This document shows positions 33,800 through 43,409 of a DNA stretch of 64,000 nt, in pieces. The stretch's first letter is position 1. Every line of letters starts with the position of its first letter. Source of the stretch: Candidatus Minthosoma equi (GTDB lineage: Bacteria; Bacteroidota; Bacteroidia; Bacteroidales; Bacteroidaceae); the NCBI GenBank assembly GCA_018064885.1, contig JAGHUI010000003.1, forward strand, positions 1 through 64,000, read 5' to 3'. The notes under the pieces are model-generated. The model was given only the letters and a program-made list of their open reading frames with translations. It was not told the origin of the DNA and did no database searches. The translations under genes and the position numbers were made by a program.

Positions 33800-36256
33800 A
33801 TGAAAACAAAAAAACTTTTGTCTTTCGCCGTTGCTGCTATTGCTTTAGCAGGATGTTCCAATGACGTTGATGTTGTCAATGGACCTAACGGACCAAAGAA
33901 CGATGCGATTAATTTCCGGGTAGGACAATCTAACCTGACTCGTGTTCAAGACCTTAACAAAGCCGGTCACTACAACTTTGGTGTGTTCGCATATAAGAAC
34001 ACAGACAAGACTAATGGCATCATGGACAACTATCTTGTAGGATACCATGATGACGCACTGGCTTACTCTGCTTCTGGTACAACAGTTGGAGACACTCCAG
34101 GACAGGAAGACGGAAAGTCACAGTGGATGTACGAGGGACTTGGCTATTCTGAGTTCACAGGCACTTATGCTGGCAAGACTCTCAATGCTGGCACAGTATT
34201 TGCCTCTAATGTGGACAAGCAGTATCTCCGTTTCTGGGATAGCTCTGCCGCAAACACATTCTTCTATGCTTATGCTCCATATGTGAATACAACAGCTACA
34301 GGCAAGACTGTCACTTATGTTGATGGAGAATCAAACACTATGACCTTCCCTGATGGAGCAATCGAGCACGGTTACAACGATCCATCAAAGCATGAATACC
34401 TCTATGCTTCTGCAAAGGTGAATAATGCTGACTATGGTCATGATGTTGCTCTACAGTTCAAGCACCTCAATGCTAAGGTGAACATCAAGTTCTGGGAGAA
34501 CATTCCTGGCTATCGCATCCGTATCATCGATGTGAACAATGATTACAGCGTTTCTGCAGTTCCTGCAATCAAGGACGGAACAAGTGGAAAGTATGGATAT
34601 AAGAAAGGTACAATCTACTCAAAGAGCGGTGCAACTCTCAAATTTGAGAATGGAGCATTGAAGACTATGAGCCAGCTTACAGGTACTACTACAGATGCTC
34701 CACTCAACTTTGCTGCACCTGAAGAAGCTACTATTGGCGAGAATCGTGTAAATGCTTCTGCTTCTGCAACTACTTACTATGCTATTCCAAAGAACAACGA
34801 TACAGGTCTTACATTCCACGTTACATACGAGCTCCTTTCTACAACAGGTGAAAAGATTACTGTAAAGGATGCAACTGTATTCGTTCCAACTGATTACACA
34901 AATTGGGTAGCAAACAAGCACTACACATACATCTTCAAGATTACAAAGAACAGTAACGGTAGCACAGGCAGTGTTTCTCCAGACCCAACAGATCCTGACG
35001 TCCCAACAGTTCAGGCTCTTTATCCTATCGTATTCGATAACTGTACAATCGAGGATTGGGAGGAAATTGATAGCGAGCACAATATCTCTGATGGCACAAA
35101 TGCTGCATACCACGATGTTGAGTTGTCTGCATACTCATTGTCTTCAGGTACAATCGACGTTACTGTAACAGACAATGATACTTATACTGGTCATGGAATC
35201 AATTACAGCAATATCTCAATTACTGGTCCTGATGGCGCTGACATGACTAAGGTAACATATGTTGCTGGTGCAGATAAGGGTACAATCACAGTAGCAGATG
35301 GTGCTGCAGCAGGTACTTATACTGTTTCCTACAGATGTTCTGCAGGTGCTTATGAGAACCACCCTAATGCCGATACTTGGACAGAAACATTCGAGGTTGG
35401 TAGTGTTTACACTGTTGCCCTCAACAAGTATGTTGTTGGCACAGGCGGTCAGGCTGACTCGTACCTTGCTATCACAACAACAAAGGATGGAACTGCAGAA
35501 ACAGCAGCATCTGGAACATTGACGATTGACTATCCTGCTAATGTTTCATCTACTGATAAGGTGAAGGTTGAAGGCGGAAAGGTTGTTATTGCAAAGGACG
35601 CTCCTGAAGACTTCTACAAGCTCATCTACAAGGTTGATGGAAAGAAGGTTGACGAGAAGGTCTTCGAGGTTCGTTCTTACCAGCACAACCTTAGCATGAA
35701 CATTGTTTACCTCAATGGCGAAACACAGACAATTTCATCTTCACACCTCGGAAGTGACGATGCGTTGTCACTTGATGCATCTGCTCCTGCAGGTCTTACA
35801 ATTGATGGTTACACAATCAAGGTTTCAAATGACGTTCCAGCTGGCAGCTACAATGTATATTATACAGTAGATAAGTCAGACAGCAACTCAAAGGTAACTT
35901 ACGTTTCTACATTTGAAGTAAAGGAAACTATTGCAGTGGCTGTTAATAAGTCATCACTTGACAGAAATCAGGGAACTTCAACTTCAGGTCAAATCACAAC
36001 TGATGGTATCACTGTTACAACAACAAGAAATGGTATGCCAACAACAGGTGATCTCACATCAAGCATTTCAATCGTCAAGTCAGATAAGACAGCAGCTTGG
36101 GATGGCGACTTCACAATCTCTTACGACAGCTCTGCAAATATGTACACAGTTCGTTGTAAGAACACAGTTGCTACAGGCAACTACTACGTGAAGTTCACTC
36201 AGACTCTCTCTGATGGCGAGAAGTCAGAGTACGCAATCTTCACAGTTCAGGAATAA
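33800..36256 (+). CDS. Fimbrillin family lipoprotein with Ig-like C-terminal repeats
   Basis: 818 residues, lipobox Cys19, Arg48 in LTRVQ. The fimbrillin region (20-420) has the FKHLNAKVNI motif at about 219 and ends with the DNCTIEDWEEID strand near 405. Residues 425-818 form about four Ig-like repeats, each beginning with a strand such as VELSAYSLSSG, TVALNKYVVGTG or TIAVAVNKSSLD and ending in a strand such as TYTVSYRC or YNVYYTV. The tail region suggests a stalk or spacer. It is the first pilin after the assembly genes and is followed by a strong hairpin, so it may be made in excess. Confidence 0.8.
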   Translation: MKTKKLLSFAVAAIALAGCSNDVDVVNGPNGPKNDAINFRVGQSNLTRVQDLNKAGHYNFGVFAYKNTDKTNGIMDNYLVGYHDDALAYSASGTTVGDTPGQEDGKSQWMYEGLGYSEFTGTYAGKTLNAGTVFASNVDKQYLRFWDSSAANTFFYAYAPYVNTTATGKTVTYVDGESNTMTFPDGAIEHGYNDPSKHEYLYASAKVNNADYGHDVALQFKHLNAKVNIKFWENIPGYRIRIIDVNNDYSVSAVPAIKDGTSGKYGYKKGTIYSKSGATLKFENGALKTMSQLTGTTTDAPLNFAAPEEATIGENRVNASASATTYYAIPKNNDTGLTFHVTYELLSTTGEKITVKDATVFVPTDYTNWVANKHYTYIFKITKNSNGSTGSVSPDPTDPDVPTVQALYPIVFDNCTIEDWEEIDSEHNISDGTNAAYHDVELSAYSLSSGTIDVTVTDNDTYTGHGINYSNISITGPDGADMTKVTYVAGADKGTITVADGAAAGTYTVSYRCSAGAYENHPNADTWTETFEVGSVYTVALNKYVVGTGGQADSYLAITTTKDGTAETAASGTLTIDYPANVSSTDKVKVEGGKVVIAKDAPEDFYKLIYKVDGKKVDEKVFEVRSYQHNLSMNIVYLNGETQTISSSHLGSDDALSLDASAPAGLTIDGYTIKVSNDVPAGSYNVYYTVDKSDSNSKVTYVSTFEVKETIAVAVNKSSLDRNQGTSTSGQITTDGITVTTTRNGMPTTGDLTSSISIVKSDKTAAWDGDFTISYDSSANMYTVRCKNTVATGNYYVKFTQTLSDGEKSEYAIFTVQE

Positions 36257-36275
36257 TCTGTCACAGATAATTTCA

Positions 36276-36306
36276 AGCCAGAGGGGGTTCGACTCCCCCT
36301 CCGGCT
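36276..36306 (+). promoter_or_regulatory. tRNA-acceptor/T-arm-like hairpin between pilin genes
   Basis: Twelve-base stem (AGCCAGAGGGGG / CCCCCTCCGGCT, one A-C mismatch) closed by the seven-base loop TTCGACT, the same size and near sequence as a tRNA T-loop. It ends in ACTA. It follows the first pilin stop by 20 bases and has no T run. Candidate transcript-stabilising or attenuation hairpin, or a tRNA relic. Confidence 0.6.
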
Positions 36307-36330
36307 ACTATATATAATATATGTACGCGC

Positions 36331-36358
36331 GAGGACAAGCAGTACGGTACTGCCCCTC
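36331..36358 (+). promoter_or_regulatory. Second hairpin before the next pilin gene
   Basis: GCAGTAC-G-GTACTGC is a 15-base perfect palindrome (36339-36353), enclosed by GAGG and CCTC. It lies 18 bases before the likely TTG start of the next gene and could limit its translation or transcription. Confidence 0.55.
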
Positions 36359-36376
36359 ATAATTAAAATAACTGTT

Positions 36377-37597
36377 TTGACTAAATACATATACATATTA
36401 TCTTCTTTTATGCTTGCACTTCTGTCAGCATGTTCCTCAACCGAAGAATTGGAAAAGGTTGAGAACGAAGCTGCCAGCAATGACCCATTGGTTTTCACCT
36501 GCATAGCTCAGGATGCGGAGCAGGCTCAGGGTACACGTGCGGTATCATCTCCGCTTACTTCCGACTTCATGGTTTCAACCTACAAGGCGTTTGCTAAAGA
36601 TGAGCAGCAAACTGTTATGAGCAAATATCGTGTAGAATACAAGACCTCAGGAAGTGCATGGGATGGAACTGTGCGTCCTTACTGGGATTATACCACAGTG
36701 TCTGGTCAATATGAGAAGTATTGGGATTATAGCAATTACCCATATCGCTTCAATGCTATTGCACCATGTCCAGGCAACACTACAAAAGCCGTTCTTAACG
36801 ATAAGCAGCTCACAATCAATGTTCCATACAAGATGCAGTCATGCCTGAACGGACAGATCATTCCTGCCGATGCAGAAGCAGAGCCATACTTAGTGGCACA
36901 GGTTCAGCGCAATACAAACGGCAAGGATTACGACCTCATGACTACTACTGGAAAAAAAGAGATAAACATTAATACTGCTACACTCAACCGTTCAGTGGCA
37001 TTGCCATTCCATCACCTGAACTCAAAAGTTAGATTTGGTGTCTATACAACATCCCATTGGGCTACAGCAAACGACCTTTTCATCAAGGATCTTATAATAA
37101 ATGTATCTTCCGATCGTTTTGCCACAAACGCTGTAGGCTATAATGCTACAAGCACCGATGGTGATTACACATGGTATCGTGGCACAAACAATTCAGGATT
37201 CACAGGAGTAAGTCAAGCATCAGCCATTGGCACCCGTCTTCTGCAGTTCGATGGAGGCAAAGACATTGAAGATAACAATCTTAGTAAGCATCAGGGACGC
37301 TCGTCAGCATATTGGTTACTTTGTCAGAATGGAATAATGCAAATTCCACAGGAACAGGTCCAAATGACAGTTAGCTTCAAGCTATACAAGATGGATGGAA
37401 CATTATACAAAGCATTCAGCAACGTTCCGGTAAAACTGGATGACGACACACAGGTCTTCGACTGGAAATCAGGCAATATCTACACATACTACTTGATAGT
37501 CACAGGTATAGATGATAAACTTGAAATAAACTTTACCGCCACCCTCACCCCTTGGGATGATGTTAGCGGAATCCTAAACACAGACCTTGAGAAATAA
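36377..37597 (+). CDS. Fimbrillin family lipoprotein
   Basis: 406 residues, read from a TTG start at 36377 (MTKYIYILSSFMLALLSAC, Cys19). The next ATG (36407) would leave only seven residues before the Cys, too short for a signal peptide. Arg54 in QGTRAV follows the lipobox by 35 residues. FHHLNSKVRF at about 211 and the final strand INFTATLTPWDDV mark the Mfa-like fold. It is a single-domain, typical-size pilin. It follows two hairpins in a 120-base gap, so its level may differ from the first pilin. Confidence 0.78.
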   Translation: MTKYIYILSSFMLALLSACSSTEELEKVENEAASNDPLVFTCIAQDAEQAQGTRAVSSPLTSDFMVSTYKAFAKDEQQTVMSKYRVEYKTSGSAWDGTVRPYWDYTTVSGQYEKYWDYSNYPYRFNAIAPCPGNTTKAVLNDKQLTINVPYKMQSCLNGQIIPADAEAEPYLVAQVQRNTNGKDYDLMTTTGKKEININTATLNRSVALPFHHLNSKVRFGVYTTSHWATANDLFIKDLIINVSSDRFATNAVGYNATSTDGDYTWYRGTNNSGFTGVSQASAIGTRLLQFDGGKDIEDNNLSKHQGRSSAYWLLCQNGIMQIPQEQVQMTVSFKLYKMDGTLYKAFSNVPVKLDDDTQVFDWKSGNIYTYYLIVTGIDDKLEINFTATLTPWDDVSGILNTDLEK

Positions 37598-37642
37598 GTC
37601 CAATAAGTCCAATTAAAAGAATAATAACAAATACAACATAAT

Positions 37643-40351
37643 ATGAAAAAGTACATTTACCCAATGCTCCTCGCTACATCTTTCGTAGCAGGTGCTTGCA
37701 GTTCCGACGACTCAATGGAAGTTAGTATTCCGGATGATCAGAAGACGCCAATAGAGTTCATGGCAAGCGATGCAAGTGTTAATGCAACACGTGCAGGTTT
37801 TACAGGTACTGACGGTTCTAACACTCAACAGAAAACATTTATAGTAGCACGTTTAAGCAGCAAGAATAAGAATACAACAAGCATTCGTCATACCCGTACT
37901 ACGTTGCTGGCGGATTATGATCCACAAGCAAATAATGGCAAAAATTGGGCAACATGTTCAAGTGTTGCGTTTAATGGAGATGATTACAAACGCTATTGGG
38001 ATGATTGTTTCGGTCGTGATGCAATGTTATCTATTTATGCAATAGCTGTACCAAACAAGTCCACTGTTGTAACAAATAATGGCGCAACACTTGAAAACAA
38101 ACTTATTCCAGGTAGTACAGTTGTCGGTAGCACTAAATGGTATAGTGATGCTGAAAATAATACAGTATCTTGGAAAGTCACTAATGTTGTAAATCCTGCA
38201 TCTGGTCAGACTCTTTACACTGCCCAGAGTAGTGCTATTATGGACAGTGAAGATCTTTGCTATAGTAATAACATCAAGGATGGCGGTAAGGATGGACGTT
38301 TAGAATATGATGGTACACAATACCCAGCATATTTGTATAAGGCACATGTATCATCAGGTGACGATGCATGCACGCATGCGCAATATGCACATGACTTCTA
38401 CCCAAATATGACTAATGGAGAAATGTCTTTCAAATTGTCTGGTACGGCTACAGATGGTCCTGGACATTTTGATTATGGACACATGATATTCAAGCATGCG
38501 TTATGTCGTATCACTGTTGACATTAAGGGAGGTAGTGGTTTTGATTATACTAATAGTGCTAATTTTACTTTGAAATCTCAAACAACAAATTACCCTGCAA
38601 CTGTAGATTTGCTGAAGATGAATACATCTGGAAATCTTGATGTTAAAGCAGGTTCTTGGAGTAACTATTCTACTTCTGACCATACATACATGTCTTGTGG
38701 AGCTAAATCAACAGGTGATAATTTTGCAAAGGACAAAGTTATTTACTCGTTGTCTGCACAGGTTCTTCCAGGTTATGTGGTTACAAAGGATAAGGTTGAC
38801 AATAATTTCATGACCTTCAATATTGATGATAACAACTACTATGTTACAGAGAAGGAAATATTTGAAGCGTTAAACACTACAGAAAATAAACAAAAGGATG
38901 AAGCTGATGGAACTCAGAAGGTGACAGTATCTTCTGACAACAAAATAACTCTTGAACAGGGCAAGAACTATCATTTCACTATCACTGTAAATAAGACTGG
39001 TATTAATGCTCTTACTTGTACCCTTGTTGATTGGGTTGATGTAGAGGGTTCATTCGCTGCAAAGAACTCATATATAGAATTCACGTCACTTTCTACAAGT
39101 CAAACGGGAGATAAGGATTGCCTTAATTTCGATCTTTATAGAGTGTTGAATACAAGTGCTACTATTACAAGCCCAACAGTAAAGGATTTTGTTTCTGATG
39201 GTACTCACGAGATTCAATACATGACAGGTTATGCTTCAAATAGTACACCTGTTGCAGATATGGTATCAACAGCTTCTTCAAGTGATGCAACAAAGATTAC
39301 AGTTAAGACTCCGGGAACATCTACTACAAAATCATTGTTTACTACTCCTTGGTACTTCCAAGATAACTATAGTTTCTATCATTTCCGTTCTGTAATTCCA
39401 GGAACAGCAATTACTAAAGAAGAGTCAACAGGAAAGGGTGACTATTTTACAATGTATTCTGGTCCTATTATGGATACGTACCCAACATCAGGTTCGCCAA
39501 CATTCCCTACAGCTGTAATTGATGGTAACGAAACCGCAAAGTATAATGATTACCACTGGGGAGCTATTTTCAAACCTTCTGATACAGGATCAACTCCATC
39601 ATATAAGGCAAGTTTGTCATATAATATAAGTAACGGATTTAATAGTCATCTTGCAGGTCCTGTTGGTCCAACAACAAGCACTCTTAATCTCATAGAACAG
39701 CACATGATGAGTAATATTAAAGTTGTGTTGCTGACTCCATCTGCTGGAGATGCTCTCAATGGTGCTGTAGATTTGTATGTTGAAAAAACAGGTGGCACTC
39801 AACATCCGGGAAATGTGTCAACCGTAAACCTGACAAATTTCCTAGGTACAGCAAAAGTACGCATGGGCAATGGTCTTATTACACCTGAGGGGGATCGTAT
39901 AACAAAGACTCTTACAAAGCCTTCTTATACAGTAGAGAAAGACGATGAAACTGCTACAAACAATTATTGTGTAAGCAATGAATATACATTCTCTGGTTCA
40001 ACTCAGAAGTACTATAAAACTAAAGAATATACATATCGTGTAGTTCCTCAGGCTCTTACTGATGATACTAATAAAGTTGGTCTAACCATTCAGACTCCAG
40101 ATAACAATATGTACTATGTTGTTGAAGAATTAGCAAATATTGAGGTTAGTAACGTTTCTGGTAATAGTCTTAAGAACGATTATGATGGTTGGAATTCTTC
40201 AACTAAAAAGAAAATAGATCGCTGGCTTCCAGGTTATACTTATACCTACTATTTCATTCTTACCAAGACTGGTATTCAGGCTCTTACATGTACCATCCTT
40301 GATTGGGTGACAGTAGATGGTAAGCCCGTAGATATTAACCTCGAAAACTAA
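37643..40351 (+). CDS. Tandem double fimbrillin lipoprotein (copy 1)
   Basis: 902 residues, Cys19 lipobox, Arg50 in NATRAG. The N-half has RYWDDCFGRDAMLSIYA, FKHALCRITV at about 282 and ends at ALTCTLVDWVDV (about 455). The C-half has FYHFRS at about 577, HMMSNIKVVL at about 686 and ends in ALTCTILDWVTV (about 879). The two end strands are near copies of each other. This is the longest of four similar double pilins in the locus, and its codons look more AT-rich than its neighbours, although I have not measured that. Confidence 0.8.
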   Translation: MKKYIYPMLLATSFVAGACSSDDSMEVSIPDDQKTPIEFMASDASVNATRAGFTGTDGSNTQQKTFIVARLSSKNKNTTSIRHTRTTLLADYDPQANNGKNWATCSSVAFNGDDYKRYWDDCFGRDAMLSIYAIAVPNKSTVVTNNGATLENKLIPGSTVVGSTKWYSDAENNTVSWKVTNVVNPASGQTLYTAQSSAIMDSEDLCYSNNIKDGGKDGRLEYDGTQYPAYLYKAHVSSGDDACTHAQYAHDFYPNMTNGEMSFKLSGTATDGPGHFDYGHMIFKHALCRITVDIKGGSGFDYTNSANFTLKSQTTNYPATVDLLKMNTSGNLDVKAGSWSNYSTSDHTYMSCGAKSTGDNFAKDKVIYSLSAQVLPGYVVTKDKVDNNFMTFNIDDNNYYVTEKEIFEALNTTENKQKDEADGTQKVTVSSDNKITLEQGKNYHFTITVNKTGINALTCTLVDWVDVEGSFAAKNSYIEFTSLSTSQTGDKDCLNFDLYRVLNTSATITSPTVKDFVSDGTHEIQYMTGYASNSTPVADMVSTASSSDATKITVKTPGTSTTKSLFTTPWYFQDNYSFYHFRSVIPGTAITKEESTGKGDYFTMYSGPIMDTYPTSGSPTFPTAVIDGNETAKYNDYHWGAIFKPSDTGSTPSYKASLSYNISNGFNSHLAGPVGPTTSTLNLIEQHMMSNIKVVLLTPSAGDALNGAVDLYVEKTGGTQHPGNVSTVNLTNFLGTAKVRMGNGLITPEGDRITKTLTKPSYTVEKDDETATNNYCVSNEYTFSGSTQKYYKTKEYTYRVVPQALTDDTNKVGLTIQTPDNNMYYVVEELANIEVSNVSGNSLKNDYDGWNSSTKKKIDRWLPGYTYTYYFILTKTGIQALTCTILDWVTVDGKPVDINLEN

Positions 40352-40448
40352 CCCCTTGTGCTTTCTTCCAAGCACATTCGCTCTTTACATCTTGCACAGC
40401 TAACTATCCCTTGCTTAATCTTTATAATAACTTCTGAAGTGATGGCAA

Positions 40449-40502
40449 GGAACGTTCCGGTATCATGACGAGGAGTGTTCATGTAACATGACGAGGAACG
40501 TT
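40449..40502 (+). repeat. Direct repeats and palindrome before a pilin gene
   Basis: CATGACGAGGAGTGTT (40464-40479) and CATGACGAGGAACGTT (40487-40502) are direct repeats with a 23-base period. GGAACGTTCC (40449-40458) is a perfect palindrome. They fill the longest pilin-to-pilin gap that has no gene fragment in it (207 bases) and may be a regulator site or a separate promoter region. Confidence 0.55.
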
Positions 40503-40558
40503 AGGCAAGAATGACGGGCAATAGCTGACGCAAGACTTTGAACAATACTTTTTGACTA

Positions 40559-42895
40559 ATGAAATTGAAACAACTACATACAATACTTTCCTTCTCGTTA
40601 TGTGCCCTTATCACGGCATGTAGCGAGCAGGATATATTGGTAGATACGCCACAAAACGACAAAACTCCAATAGAACTGAGTGTGGGTGGCGTAGAAAGCA
40701 TGGAACCAAGTACTCGTGCTGTCATCACCGATGAAATCTCAGGTAGGATGAAGGCTTTCAAGGAGAACACCAGCTTGTATATGCTGATGCAGAGTGACTA
40801 TGTGGGGACTCCTGCTGATGCTAATAAGACTCCGAAGGTTACCAGAACCATCATGTTTGCATTACCACAAACGGATAATACAAAAACAGAATCCGACGTC
40901 AATTACTCTGCATCCAACGAGTATGGTAAGTTTGTTCGTTTCTGGGATGATACTTATGCTCGAGATGCAGCTATATCTATAGTAGCGGCATGTACTCCGG
41001 GCATGGGTGCTGGTGTAGATCAAAAAGCATGGAGAACAGGTGGAGATGCAGCGTATGCTAATCAACTATGGACAGACAAAGTGGGAGGTGCATCTTATCC
41101 ATCCATAGCATGGCCAATAGGAGAGACAAAGGTTACGGATCAGTCGGTTTATACTAAGGATAAGAAAAATCAAGATGTTTCTTACATCAAGAACCAAGAC
41201 CTCTGTTTCTCAAACAATCTGAATGATTACTCCAGCGAAGCAAAAGGGAATAAAGGTGATCGTCGCTTGAAGTTCAATACCGAAACAAAGAAGTTCGACA
41301 AGGGACACCTGATATTCTATCATGCCCTCTCAAAACTCACATTCCGTTTTGTTATGGGAGAAGGTTTTACTGATGATGAATTTAAATTCAAAGATAGCGA
41401 GAATGCATTGTTGAAAAACTTCTATAGCTCTGGCACTTTTAACCTTGAAGATGGTGAGTTTGTTTTCTCAACCTTGAAGAAGGCTAATGGAGTGAGTGGT
41501 CAGAATCCAGTAATCGAAAAGATTTATCAGCGTACTAATGCAGAGCTTACCGATGCAGAGAAATCAGCATACAAGTACATTCTCGATGCACTCGTTATTC
41601 CAGGCACAGACCTCACATCTTCAGACGATGCTGTGTTCTTTACTATCAATAACAATGACTATAAGGTTACTATGTCGCAGTTGTATAAGGCTATTCTTGA
41701 GGTAAAGGATGCTGATGGCAACTATATCTATAGCACAGATGGAACATCTGTCAAAACCGATTACTTAACAGAATACAAAAAACTGAAAGCAGGTGTTCAC
41801 TATGTCTTTACCTTTAATGTAGCCAAGTCAAAGATCAGCGGAATTACTGCATCCGTTGTGGATTGGGAAACAGTCACATCCGACAATATCATCCCTTCAA
41901 ATGCTCGTATCTCTTTGAAGCTTGAAGAGCGTGGAACTGAGGTAAAATCAGATGCAGCTTTCTATCGTGCATTAGACCCAGGCAATACAACTATTTCAGA
42001 TACCTATGAAGGTTATAAATGGACTACCGGTTATAGCAAATCAACAGGAGCATCATATAATAGTGGTGATAAAAAATGGACAACAACCGACTGGTTATGG
42101 CCGGACAATACAACCTTCTACCATTTCCGTGCGTTGGCTCCAACAACGCAGACAGTCACAACAGCTACTAATGACTACACGTCTCTTACAGCTGGACAGA
42201 CGTACATCGATGTTCGCTGGGGTGCTCCAATATTGGATGATGCAGTTGATGAAGTTGCAGGTTCATTCAAATTGTACTACAACACTACTAACGGTTTTGA
42301 TGCTACTGGTGACGGCTCTCCAAATTCCTCTCACCAGATTTACAAAGCTATAGGTCCTACAAACGATCCTATAAAACTCATTATGTTCCACATGATGAGC
42401 GATGTGACAATTAATGTTGAGAGTGTGACGGGTGATGCTGCTGTACAGTTAAAGGATGGTGAAAATCTTACCAAACTACGTTTTGAGAAGATTTACCAAT
42501 CAGGTAAGGTAGCAATGGGTAATGGTCTTGTATCAACTGATGGAGATATCACTAATACGACATCAGACCTTTACCAAGATGCAAATAGCACTGACGACAA
42601 GAAAATATGGAAATATGGTGCTATTCCTCAGTCGCTTGAAAACGTCGTCCTTGTCATAACAACACCAGACAAGAATGAGTATCGCATCGCCATGAAGGAT
42701 GTGGTATGCACTGCACCAAATTACAGCAATGTCTCATATCCGGCATACACCGACAATAAGGTTAACTATTGGTATCCTGGCGTGCAATACACCTACAACT
42801 TCAAGCTCTCAAAGAAGAAGATAGAAAGTATCACTGCCACCATCCTTGGCTGGGAGTCCATAACAGCAGGCGACGACAACGTGCAGATAAAATAA
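40559..42895 (+). CDS. Tandem double fimbrillin lipoprotein (copy 2)
   Basis: 778 residues, Cys21 lipobox, Arg53 in PSTRAV. The first half has RFWDDTYARDAAISIVA, FYHALSKLTF at about 252 and a terminal strand ASVVDWETV near 430. The second half has FYHFRALAPTT near 519, RWGAPILDDAVD, HMMSDVTINV near 610 and ATILGWESI near 759. Both halves match the corresponding halves of the copy at 37643. It is expected on the outer membrane or in the pilus. Confidence 0.8.
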   Translation: MKLKQLHTILSFSLCALITACSEQDILVDTPQNDKTPIELSVGGVESMEPSTRAVITDEISGRMKAFKENTSLYMLMQSDYVGTPADANKTPKVTRTIMFALPQTDNTKTESDVNYSASNEYGKFVRFWDDTYARDAAISIVAACTPGMGAGVDQKAWRTGGDAAYANQLWTDKVGGASYPSIAWPIGETKVTDQSVYTKDKKNQDVSYIKNQDLCFSNNLNDYSSEAKGNKGDRRLKFNTETKKFDKGHLIFYHALSKLTFRFVMGEGFTDDEFKFKDSENALLKNFYSSGTFNLEDGEFVFSTLKKANGVSGQNPVIEKIYQRTNAELTDAEKSAYKYILDALVIPGTDLTSSDDAVFFTINNNDYKVTMSQLYKAILEVKDADGNYIYSTDGTSVKTDYLTEYKKLKAGVHYVFTFNVAKSKISGITASVVDWETVTSDNIIPSNARISLKLEERGTEVKSDAAFYRALDPGNTTISDTYEGYKWTTGYSKSTGASYNSGDKKWTTTDWLWPDNTTFYHFRALAPTTQTVTTATNDYTSLTAGQTYIDVRWGAPILDDAVDEVAGSFKLYYNTTNGFDATGDGSPNSSHQIYKAIGPTNDPIKLIMFHMMSDVTINVESVTGDAAVQLKDGENLTKLRFEKIYQSGKVAMGNGLVSTDGDITNTTSDLYQDANSTDDKKIWKYGAIPQSLENVVLVITTPDKNEYRIAMKDVVCTAPNYSNVSYPAYTDNKVNYWYPGVQYTYNFKLSKKKIESITATILGWESITAGDDNVQIK

Positions 42896-42911
42896 AAGAA
42901 AAATAAAGGCA

Positions 42912-43390
42912 ATGGCAATACGAATCCACAATAGCAATGGCTACATGGGCTTGACAGTTTGGGTGCTGAACAACGTCATCCAGCTGGCAACGGAGTCATT
43001 CTGCGACAGGTTCCTTAACCTGCAGAATGTATCCTTGCCATGCGACAGCGATTCGCACATGCCTTGGAGAATGATGATCCGATAAAAGCTGCGAAGTCGC
43101 TTCTCATCCTTTGCAACCGCTCCATCTCCTTGCTGGAGAAGATGATACAACAGGAGCTGGAAGAGTTCCGTCAGCAGGGAGGCTTCCGCGAAGGACTGAC
43201 AGAACTTCGCCTCGCTGCAAAAGCAGAGAGCCAGCGCTCAGAAGGAGCGCCCCAATGCCCGCAATGCCAAGCACCGATGGTGCTGAAGTCAATAACCAGA
43301 GGGGCACGCCTCGGAGAGCTGTTCTGGGGTTGCAGCCAATGGCAAACCACCGGCTGCCAAGGCAAGCTACCATATAAAAAGAAAATATAG
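42912..43390 (+). pseudogene. Broken four-helix-bundle (S23/Avd-like) protein with zinc-finger tail
   Basis: From 42912 the frame reads GYMGLTVWVLNNVIQLATES, the start of bacterial four-helix-bundle proteins, but stops soon after. A second frame from about 43040 (two bases out of phase) carries the C-terminal part: a helical suffix domain (ISLLEKMIQQELEEFRQQGG), then a topoisomerase-type zinc finger, CPQCQAPM...FWGCSQWQTTGC. The central bundle core, with its usual region between the two parts, is missing. So there is an internal deletion plus a frameshift near 43020-43045. The 116-residue tail frame might still be made, but the whole is probably dead. Confidence 0.65.
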
Positions 43391-43409
43391 TCGTTTAATA
43401 ATAAAAATA

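Noticed and set aside
36276-36306. Complete tRNA gene
   Set aside because: Only the T-arm and acceptor-like strand exist; there is no D-arm or anticodon stem upstream. It is kept as a hairpin or relic.
40559-42895. Two separate single-domain pilins joined by a missed stop
   Set aside because: The frame is open throughout, and the same two-half architecture recurs in three other genes, so the fusion is real.
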